A DNA stretch of 18,938 nt from Candidatus Calditenuaceae archaeon JGI OTU-1. GTDB taxonomy: Archaea; Thermoproteota; Nitrososphaeria_A; Caldarchaeales; Calditenuaceae. The stretch is from NCBI GenBank assembly GCA_000494145.1, contig AWOE01000028.1:2260-21197 (forward strand). Direction: 5' to 3'. Position numbers and translations under genes: made by a program. Positions 13,942 through 18,938 of this stretch are shown here, piece by piece. Numbering within the stretch: position 1 is the first letter of the stretch; every line of letters begins with the position of its first letter. Under the pieces are notes generated by a model that searched no databases, had not been told where the DNA came from, and saw nothing but the letters and a program-made list of their open reading frames with translations.

Positions 13942-15327
13942 ATGCACGAGCTGGTCGAGAGGATCTGGAGGAGGATCAAGGAGAACGAGTCGAAGTACGT
14001 CGGCGACCTGAGGAGGCTGCTGGAGCAGAGGGGGATCTCGGCGACGGGTGAAGGGATCGAGGAGTGCGCCTCGACCGTGAGGGAGATGATGGAGGAAGTC
14101 GGCCTGAGGGCGGAGCTGATCAGGTCCGGCGGCAACCCGGTCGTCTTCGGTGAGTTCAGGGAGGAGCGCCACGGCACCCTGATGTTCTACAACCACTACG
14201 ACGTCCAGCCCCCTGACCCGGTCGAGGAGTGGACGACGCCGCCCTTCGAGCCCTCGATCAGGAACGGCCGGATCTTCGCCAGGGGTGCCGCCGACAACAA
14301 GGGGAACCTCGTGGCCCGACTCAAGGCGATCGAGGTCGTCAACGAGGTCGCGGGCGAGCTGCCACTGAACCTGAAGATGGTCGCTGAGGGCGAGGAGGAG
14401 ATAGGAAGCCCGAACCTCCCTCGGTTCGTCGACGAGAACCGCCACCTGCTCGAGGCCGACGCATGCCTCTGGGAGATGTCCTACATCGACGACAGGGACA
14501 GGCCGGTCATAGCGCTGGGAGCCAAGGGCATCGTCTACCTCGAGCTCCGTGCCAGGAGGAAAGGGCCTGACCTGCACTCGTCGTGGGGCGCTGTGGCCGT
14601 TAACCCGGCCTGGAGGCTGATCAGCGCGCTCTCCTTGATCGCCGACGACAGGGGCAACCCGAGAATAAGGGAGCTGACCGAGGACGTCCAGCTTGACGAG
14701 AGGTTCCTCCAGCTGATCGAGCGGGCCGATGTGGATCCTGAGGAGGTCTCGCAGGGAGCGGGCGAGCTGATCCCTGAGGTGAGGGGCGACCTGAAGGAGG
14801 CGTTGAAGAGGTTGACGATGATGCCCGTCGTCAACGTCTGCGGCCTCCTCTCCGGATACACCGGCGAGGGCTCCAAGACCGTCCTGCCCTCGAAGGCCGT
14901 CGCGAAGGTCGACGTCCGTCTCGTCCCAGGGATGCGGCCTGAAAAGGTCGTAGAGGCGATCAGGAGGGCCTTAGCTCAAGCCGGATACGGCGACATAGAG
15001 GTGGTTCAGCTCGGCGGCTCTTACCCTGCCGCGGTCACCGACCCGGAGTCGCCCTTCGTTGAGGCGGTTGCCGGAACCGCGCGCGTCGCCTTCGAGAGGG
15101 ATCCGGTCGTCCTCCCGTCGATGCAGGGCTCCGGTCCCCTTTACCTCTTCGCCGAGGTCCTCGGGCAGCCGACCGTCCTCGCGGGCGTCAGCAGGAGGGA
15201 CTCAAGATACCACGCCCCCGACGAGAACCTCAGGATCGACGACTACCTGAGAGGGATCTTCCACGTCGCGCTGCTGATGATAAACTTCGTTCCGATGATG
15301 AGGTGGGGCGTCATGCCTTACCGCTGA
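13942..15327 (+). CDS. M20-family metallopeptidase (dipeptidase / ArgE-DapE-like)
   Basis: The 461-residue protein is a zinc-dependent amidohydrolase of the M20 family. Metal ligands and catalytic residues are visible: H85 and D87 in HYDVQP, bridging D118 in RGAADNKG, catalytic E151/E152 in EGEEEIGS, and the C-terminal H424 in SRYHAPDEN. A dimerisation (lid) domain is inserted after about residue 190, with LHSSWGAVAVNPAW. Length and motifs fit the carnosinase/dipeptidase-like branch (HYDVQP, EEWTTPPFEP) better than succinyl-diaminopimelate desuccinylase, so a peptidase for short peptides in the cytoplasm is likely. Its 3' end overlaps the convergent glycosyltransferase gene by 17 bp. Confidence 0.88.
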   Translation: MHELVERIWRRIKENESKYVGDLRRLLEQRGISATGEGIEECASTVREMMEEVGLRAELIRSGGNPVVFGEFREERHGTLMFYNHYDVQPPDPVEEWTTPPFEPSIRNGRIFARGAADNKGNLVARLKAIEVVNEVAGELPLNLKMVAEGEEEIGSPNLPRFVDENRHLLEADACLWEMSYIDDRDRPVIALGAKGIVYLELRARRKGPDLHSSWGAVAVNPAWRLISALSLIADDRGNPRIRELTEDVQLDERFLQLIERADVDPEEVSQGAGELIPEVRGDLKEALKRLTMMPVVNVCGLLSGYTGEGSKTVLPSKAVAKVDVRLVPGMRPEKVVEAIRRALAQAGYGDIEVVQLGGSYPAAVTDPESPFVEAVAGTARVAFERDPVVLPSMQGSGPLYLFAEVLGQPTVLAGVSRRDSRYHAPDENLRIDDYLRGIFHVALLMINFVPMMRWGVMPYR

Positions 15328-16420
15328 GCTCCTCTCCACGACTTCCCTTACCGAAGCCCCTGTAGACCGCGAAGAGCATCCCGGCCAAGGCAACTGCTCT
15401 GATCAAGGCCATGGCCTGCGGCAGCGTCCACGGGTGTGTCGGCTTATCGGTCGTGAACCAGGTCAGGATGATGTAGACGTTGCTCACCTCGAAGACGGGC
15501 CAGAGGACCAGCGTCTGGGGGAGCATCGCGACGAACGGCAGCATCCAGATCGCCATCTGGGGTGTGAAGACGTAGCTGGTGAGGAGCCAGGAACCGATGG
15601 CCAGGGCTCCCTTCTCCGCGACGCCTGAACGGAGGGAGTAGGACCTGAGGAGGAGCGGGACGAAGAGCGCGATGCCGAAGACCTTCGCCGTCGTCGAGAA
15701 GGGATCGCCGAAGATCCAGACGTACCAGGCGTTCTCGAGGCCCCAGCCCGAGTGGTACCGCACGAACTCCGCGATCCATCCAGGGTTCAGCATCAGGACC
15801 GGGAGCGAAGGGACGATCGCGCCCGCAGCGAACGCTGCGAACGCCCTCAGCCGCTCACCCCTCGCCTCGATCAGGTAGATCGGGAGGAGGAGAACCGACA
15901 TCAGCTTGACGGCCGTCGCGAAGCCGAGGACTGCGCTGCCCTCCGTGCGCTTACCGCGCATGAACAGGAGGAGCGACACCCCAAGGATGGCCGCGAAGAA
16001 GTGGTCGAAGTTGTAGATGCCGTAAACCACGAGGCTCGGCGAGAGGAGCACGATCGCGGGCACGTATCGGCTCCTTCCACAGAGCTTCGAGGCCGAGAAG
16101 GCCAGAAGCGCGTAGGCCGTCAGGCTGATGATCCCGAAGGCGAAGTAGTAGGGGAGGACGTCGGGTCCGCCGATCAACCTCGAGACGTGGACGAGGTAGC
16201 ACGCGACCGGCGGGTACTCGAAGAAGTAGTCGATGCAGGGCATCCGGCCCAGCCTGAGGTGTTCCTCCCTGAACCAGAAGCTCGCCACGTCCGAGTAAAG
16301 GGTCCACGGCTGTCCCGGGATGTGGAGGAAGAGGCTGAGGGCCCACGACGCGGCAGCGATGTACGGCACCGCGTCCGACGCAAAGGCCTGCAGCGCGCCA
16401 CCATTCCTCCGCTCGGCCAT
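15311..16420 (-). CDS. Polytopic membrane glycosyltransferase, GT87/DUF2029-like
   Basis: The 369-residue protein has about nine or ten hydrophobic helices. Between the first two lies an extracellular-type loop with YSDVASFW and IDYFFEYPP, an arrangement seen in polyprenol-phosphate-dependent (GT-C) mannosyltransferases. A later GFATAVKLMSVLLLPIYL segment matches the LAxxxKxxP-type helix of DUF2029/GT87 proteins. It would transfer a sugar from a lipid-linked donor on the outer face of the membrane, for glycolipid or S-layer glycan synthesis; donor and acceptor cannot be inferred. Start ATG 16420 is followed by a basic N-terminus and then the first helix. The stop lies inside the end of the convergent M20 gene (17-bp overlap). 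Confidence 0.72.
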   Translation of the reverse strand: MAERRNGGALQAFASDAVPYIAAASWALSLFLHIPGQPWTLYSDVASFWFREEHLRLGRMPCIDYFFEYPPVACYLVHVSRLIGGPDVLPYYFAFGIISLTAYALLAFSASKLCGRSRYVPAIVLLSPSLVVYGIYNFDHFFAAILGVSLLLFMRGKRTEGSAVLGFATAVKLMSVLLLPIYLIEARGERLRAFAAFAAGAIVPSLPVLMLNPGWIAEFVRYHSGWGLENAWYVWIFGDPFSTTAKVFGIALFVPLLLRSYSLRSGVAEKGALAIGSWLLTSYVFTPQMAIWMLPFVAMLPQTLVLWPVFEVSNVYIILTWFTTDKPTHPWTLPQAMALIRAVALAGMLFAVYRGFGKGSRGEELSGKA

Positions 16421-16601
16421 CCGATGCGAGACGTGGGGCCCGGACCTTGTAGTTTTGCGTGTGGCCGTCTTCCGCTCGAGCAGAATCGTTCTAGGTTGAG
16501 CGGCCTCCGGGCACAGGGCGTCGGATCATGGACCATCCGGCTGAGGAACGGCACCCGCCCCCAGCGACAATATCAACGGGTCTCCGCAAACCGACCCAAT
16601 C

Positions 16602-16608
16602 CTAATAA
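16602..16608 (+). promoter_or_regulatory. TATA box of the L7Ae-S28e-L24e operon
   Basis: CTAATAA lies about 44-50 bases before ATG 16652. Initiation near 16630 would leave a leader of about 20 nt that includes GAGGTGAGG (16640-16648), a strong Shine-Dalgarno region. Unlike many neighbours, this transcript is thus not leaderless. Confidence 0.5.
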
Positions 16609-16651
16609 GCAGTCCCTTGAGGATAACCTCCACGGCGATGAGGTGAGGTCG

Positions 16652-17035
16652 ATGCCCACACAGGCCTTCTACGTGAAGTTCCAGACGCCGAAGGACGTGG
16701 CCAACGCTACGCTGGAGGTCGTCAAGCTCGTTCGGAGCTCGGGGCGTCTGAAGAAGGGGCTCAACGAGGTGACGAGGGCGGTCGAGAGGGGTCAGGCGAA
16801 GTTCGTCGTGATCGCTGAGGACGTCGATCCGCCGGAGATCGTCGCCTATCTTCCTATCCTCTGCGACGAGAAGAGGGTCCCCTACGTCTACGTCCCCAGC
16901 AAGAAGGGACTCGGTGAGGCAGCGGGTCTCGAGGTCGCGGCGAGCGCGGTCGCCATCATCGACCCGGGCGAGGCCAAGGGCTACCTCGAGGAGTTGATCA
17001 AGAAGGTCAACGAGATCAGGGGGAAGGCGACGTGA
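16652..17035 (+). CDS. rpl7ae: Ribosomal protein L7Ae (kink-turn RNA-binding protein)
   Basis: L7Ae binds kink-turns in 23S rRNA, in C/D and H/ACA guide RNAs and, in many archaea, in RNase P RNA. The 127-residue protein has the family core LKKGLNEVTRAVERGQAKFVVIAEDVDPPEIVAYLPILCDEKRVPYVYVPSKKGLGEAAG, with the basic-to-Asn-Glu RNA contact region (KKGLNEVT) intact. The length is typical. Start ATG 16652 has GAGGTGAGG just upstream. Its TGA overlaps the GTG of rps28e, so the genes are coupled. This gene order (L7Ae, S28e, L24e) is conserved in archaea. Confidence 0.96.
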   Translation: MPTQAFYVKFQTPKDVANATLEVVKLVRSSGRLKKGLNEVTRAVERGQAKFVVIAEDVDPPEIVAYLPILCDEKRVPYVYVPSKKGLGEAAGLEVAASAVAIIDPGEAKGYLEELIKKVNEIRGKAT

Positions 17036-17262
17036 GCACGAAGGAGAAGGCTCCACCGAAGGTCGAGGAACCCGTGCCCGCAGTCGTCGAGTACGTCGTC
17101 GGCAGGACCGGAGTCTACGGCGACATAACGCAGGTCCGGGTCAGGATCCTCGAGGGCAAGGACGCCGGAAGGGTGCTGACCCGAAACGTCAGGGGGCCGG
17201 TGCGGGTGGGCGACATACTCCTGCTGCTCGACCCGGAGAGGGAAGCTGAGAAGATCAAGTGA
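17032..17262 (+). CDS. rps28e: Ribosomal protein S28e
   Basis: This is a small archaeal/eukaryotic 30S subunit protein with an OB-type beta barrel. The 76-residue product contains VVGRTGVYGDITQVRVRILEGKDAGRVLTRNVRGPVRVGDILLLLDPEREAEKI, which includes the diagnostic RNVRGPVRVGDIL. The N-terminal dozen residues are a charged extension. It starts with GTG at 17032, overlapping the stop of rpl7ae by four bases, and is followed six bases later by rpl24e, clearly one operon. Confidence 0.96.
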   Translation: MSTKEKAPPKVEEPVPAVVEYVVGRTGVYGDITQVRVRILEGKDAGRVLTRNVRGPVRVGDILLLLDPEREAEKIK

Positions 17263-17268
17263 TCGGAG

Positions 17269-17460
17269 ATGCCGACCGTGCACAGGTGCGCCTTCTGCGG
17301 CAGGGAATTCCCCCACGGCGTCGGCATGCTGTACGTGAAGAGGGACGGCTCGATGCTCTGGTTCTGCAGCAGGAAGTGCCGGGTTTACATGGTCGAGCAG
17401 AAGAAGGACCCGAGGAAGCTGAAGTGGACCGCGGCCGGCTCCAAGTCGAAGGTCGCCTGA
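17269..17460 (+). CDS. rpl24e: Ribosomal protein L24e
   Basis: This is a zinc-binding protein of the large ribosomal subunit. The 63-residue product has C7/C10 (CAFC) and C33/C37 (CSRKC) as zinc ligands and the family segment GVGMLYVKRDGSMLWFCSRKC. Length is normal for the archaeal protein. It is the last gene of the L7Ae operon here; in many archaea ndk comes next on the same strand, whereas here the following three genes are on the opposite strand, with a convergent gap of 25 bases. Confidence 0.95.
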   Translation: MPTVHRCAFCGREFPHGVGMLYVKRDGSMLWFCSRKCRVYMVEQKKDPRKLKWTAAGSKSKVA

Positions 17461-17485
17461 CCGGGACGGCGCCCGACCTTAGTCC

Positions 17486-17824
17486 TCAGGTTCGCTCCTC
17501 GATCCTGAGGTCCCTGCCAGAACTGATGATCTCGGGCCTCTCGAGGATCTGTATCATCAAACGCGGTAAGTCTCCCCGGCGCTTCAGATGTGAAGCGAGC
17601 TTCCGCATGACGTCCCTCGTCCGCTCGCCGATCCACATGAGGTCGCTCCCCTTGGCCCGTTCGAGGTACTCGTTAGCCATCTGGACCAAGGTGTCCCTCC
17701 CGATCCTTCCCCGGGCATATGCTATGGTGAGGAGCGCGATGTAGATTACCGGCCTCTCCTTCTCGGGGAGCCTGTCCCTTTCGGCGACGAGGTGGTTGAA
17801 GAACTCCGTGAATTCGTCGACCAT
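17486..17824 (-). CDS. Small helical protein of unknown function
   Basis: I do not recognise the family. The 112-residue protein is predicted by eye to be all-helical and soluble, with no signal peptide, transmembrane segment or cysteines: EFTEFFNHLVAERDRLPEKERPVIYIALLTIAYARGRIGRDTLVQMANEYLERAKG and a basic second half (RDVMRKLASHLKRRG). Codon use (AGG, GAG, CTC/CTG rich) matches neighbouring real genes, which supports coding. It lies 67 bases downstream of another unrecognised helical gene on the same strand and may be co-transcribed with it. The start ATG 17824 is the first in frame after a weak purine-rich stretch. Confidence 0.6.
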   Translation of the reverse strand: MVDEFTEFFNHLVAERDRLPEKERPVIYIALLTIAYARGRIGRDTLVQMANEYLERAKGSDLMWIGERTRDVMRKLASHLKRRGDLPRLMIQILERPEIISSGRDLRIEERT

Positions 17825-17891
17825 CTGTAGGGTCTCCCCTGCCTCGCCCCCGATCCCTTCCGTGGTAATTGCGCTGGTCGTTGCAGAACCC

Positions 17892-18419
17892 TCAGCCCTT
17901 GCAGGAGGGGCACCTGTCGGGGAGGCCGGTGTGGACGGTGCCTGTGCCTTTTCCCATCCCTGCAGGCGGAGCTGACTCCCCCGCTGCCGACGACGTAGGC
18001 GGTGGCCCCGCGTCGGCGACGTTCCCCTGGAGCACTAGGGAACACCACCTCACCTCCTTGGGCGTGAGCTTGGCCCTCTCGTACGACATCATGAGGAAGG
18101 TGACAAGCCTCGTGACCGCCGGCTCCGAGAAGGTCTCGGTGTACGACTGGAAGAACTCGTTGGGGTAGTTGGCCTCCAGCGCCTTGAGCAGGACCCTCCT
18201 GATCCCCTCGTAGTACTTCGTCATGAGGTCGAGGTAAACGGACCTGTCGATTATGCCCATGATCGGGTTCCTTGTGACGTGGACCATCGCGTCCCTGATC
18301 ACCTCGAGCTCCCTCAGGCTCGAGATCCAGTCCTCCTCGTGCTCTTTGACCCCATGTAAACCCGTACTCTTCTCCACCCTCTCCTCGGACCTCTCCCGCA
18401 GAGTTACTGTTGTTAACAT
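17892..18419 (-). CDS. Unrecognised helical protein with proline-rich linker and terminal CxxC
   Basis: No family recognised. The first 130 or so of 175 residues look helical (SSLRELEVIRDAMVHVTRNPIMGIIDRSVYLDLMTKYYEGIRRVLLKALEANYPNEFFQSYTETFSEPAVTRLVTFLMMSYERAKLT). A Pro/Ala/Gly/Ser-rich linker follows (about 138-165), then the protein ends in RCPSCKG, half of a zinc-ribbon-type site, which might pair in a dimer or hint at a lost second half. The first ATG is 18419, but a good TATA box (TTTATAT, 18437-18431) is only 12-18 bases upstream, so transcription may begin just inside the gene and translation at GTG 18377. It could form an operon with the small helical gene downstream. Confidence 0.62.
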   Translation of the reverse strand: MLTTVTLRERSEERVEKSTGLHGVKEHEEDWISSLRELEVIRDAMVHVTRNPIMGIIDRSVYLDLMTKYYEGIRRVLLKALEANYPNEFFQSYTETFSEPAVTRLVTFLMMSYERAKLTPKEVRWCSLVLQGNVADAGPPPTSSAAGESAPPAGMGKGTGTVHTGLPDRCPSCKG

Positions 18420-18430
18420 TAAATCATCAG

Positions 18431-18440
18431 ATATAAATTT
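18431..18440 (-). promoter_or_regulatory. TATA box upstream of the 17892-18419 gene
   Basis: AAATTTATAT on the minus strand is a near-ideal archaeal TATA element in an AT-rich gap after ndk. The palindrome TGTTAACA (18411-18418) lies about where initiation would occur and could be an operator. The spacing to ATG 18419 is too short for a standard leaderless start. Confidence 0.5.
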
Positions 18441-18470
18441 TGCATAGTAGGGGATCGGGGGTGGAACCTC

Positions 18471-18890
18471 TCAACCGGTGAGCTCCGACTCGTGGAAGAA
18501 GATCCTGTGCTCGTGCTCGTAACTTTCGTTGCTGTCGGAGGCGTGGACCAAGTTGTCGGTTATGTCGAGTCCCAGGTCGCCACGGATGGTTCCCGGCTCG
18601 GCGTTGACGGGGTCCGTTGCGCCGACAAGCTTCCGGACGACCGAGATCGCCGACCTTCCCTCCAGGACCATGACCAAGACCCGCTTCCCGGCTATGGTGG
18701 AGACAAGCTGTTCGTAGAAGTGCTTGCCCCTGTGGACCTCGTACAGCCTCTCGGCCTCCTCCCTCCCCATCCTGACCATCTTCATGGCGAGTATCCTGAG
18801 GCCCTTCCTCTCGAACCGCGATATGATCTCGCCCATTAGGCCCCTCTCGACGGCGCTCGGCTTCAGCATCACGAAGGTCCTCTCGCTCAC
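18471..18890 (-). CDS. ndk: Nucleoside diphosphate kinase
   Basis: It transfers the gamma-phosphate of ATP to nucleoside diphosphates through a phosphohistidine. The 139-residue protein has the expected TFVMLKPSAVERGLMGEIISRFERKGLRI start, the nucleotide-binding region and the catalytic histidine H116 in NLVHASDS (the usual Gly after His is Ala here). Start GTG 18890 has an AT-rich box (about 18923-18914) 24-33 bases upstream, indicating a leaderless transcript. It normally follows rpl24e in archaea; here it faces it from the opposite strand, with two unrecognised genes between. Confidence 0.95.
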   Translation of the reverse strand: MSERTFVMLKPSAVERGLMGEIISRFERKGLRILAMKMVRMGREEAERLYEVHRGKHFYEQLVSTIAGKRVLVMVLEGRSAISVVRKLVGATDPVNAEPGTIRGDLGLDITDNLVHASDSNESYEHEHRIFFHESELTG

Positions 18891-18913
18891 GGCTGGTCTT
18901 GCATCCCCTCGGG

Positions 18914-18923
18914 ATTTAGATTT
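18914..18923 (-). promoter_or_regulatory. TATA-like box of ndk
   Basis: AAATCTAAAT on the minus strand lies 24-33 bases upstream of GTG 18890, supporting the GTG start. Confidence 0.4.
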
Positions 18924-18938
18924 GACAGGGTCTCCCGA

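Noticed and set aside
13848..14177. Long N-terminal extension of the nucleotidyltransferase frame
   Set aside because: It runs antisense through the M20 peptidase start, is Ser/Leu-rich without similarity, and a TATA-like box supports GTG 13847.
15311..15327. Frameshift at the M20 peptidase/glycosyltransferase junction
   Set aside because: Both genes end in plausible complete C-termini; this is a simple 17-bp convergent overlap.
15752..17035. 427-residue plus-strand frame ending in L7Ae
   Set aside because: The first 300 or so codons are antisense to the glycosyltransferase gene and intergenic; a Shine-Dalgarno and the conserved N-terminus place the L7Ae start at 16652.
1..18938. CRISPR array, insertion sequence or prophage
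   Set aside because: No regularly spaced repeats, transposase, integrase or phage genes were seen; the only repeat pair of note is the one flanking the restriction-modification gene.

Overview
The window is archaeal chromosome, probably from a thermophilic TACK-type (Thermoproteota-like) lineage that I cannot name more exactly. Grounds for this: archaeal or archaeal/eukaryal gene types (RNA polymerase subunit P/Rpo12, ribosomal proteins L7Ae, S28e and L24e, Pelota, archaeal D-aminoacyl-tRNA deacylase, archaeal-type UMP kinase), a tRNA-Gln carrying two bulge-helix-bulge introns, TATA-like boxes about 25-32 nt upstream of many starts (leaderless transcription), frequent GTG/TTG starts, and GC-rich genes dominated by AGG arginine codons. 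A tetraether-synthase-like radical SAM enzyme fits a thermophile.

Layout. 53-244: rpoP. 284-4005: an AT-richer island with one 1142-residue restriction-modification enzyme, bounded by an imperfect 20-bp direct repeat. The right copy lies in the 3' coding end of the radical SAM gene (3895-5550, minus). The left copy is read in the same frame and followed by a different short tail and a stop, as if the island had inserted near the 3' end of that gene and replaced its last codons. 5658-7062: dtdA, a HTH regulator and a two-intron tRNA-Gln(TTG). 7113-8541 (minus): a two-gene unit of a secreted stalked beta-domain protein and a membrane-anchored coiled-coil protein. 8580-8865: no gene recognised. 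8900-11322: a two-gene ABC importer whose second gene fuses a ZnuA/TroA-like binding domain to a ZnuB-like permease; the binding domain seems to have lost all four usual metal ligands. 11328-13847 (minus): nucleotidyltransferase, Pelota and UMP kinase. 13942-15327: M20 metallopeptidase, ending 17 bp inside the convergent gene for a membrane glycosyltransferase (15311-16420). 16652-17460: rpl7ae-rps28e-rpl24e operon. 17486-18890 (minus): two unrecognised helical proteins and ndk, which in many archaea directly follows rpl24e.

How the genes relate. Most are translation and housekeeping genes (rpoP, dtdA, tRNA-Gln, pelA, pyrH, ribosomal proteins, ndk). The accessory or less ordinary parts are the restriction-modification island, the tetraether-synthase-like enzyme with its apparently exchanged tail, the stalk/coiled-coil envelope pair and the fused ABC importer. 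I see no CRISPR array, insertion sequence, integrase or rRNA gene. The best candidate for something undescribed is the importer: a one-chain receptor-permease from the zinc/manganese family without the family's metal site.
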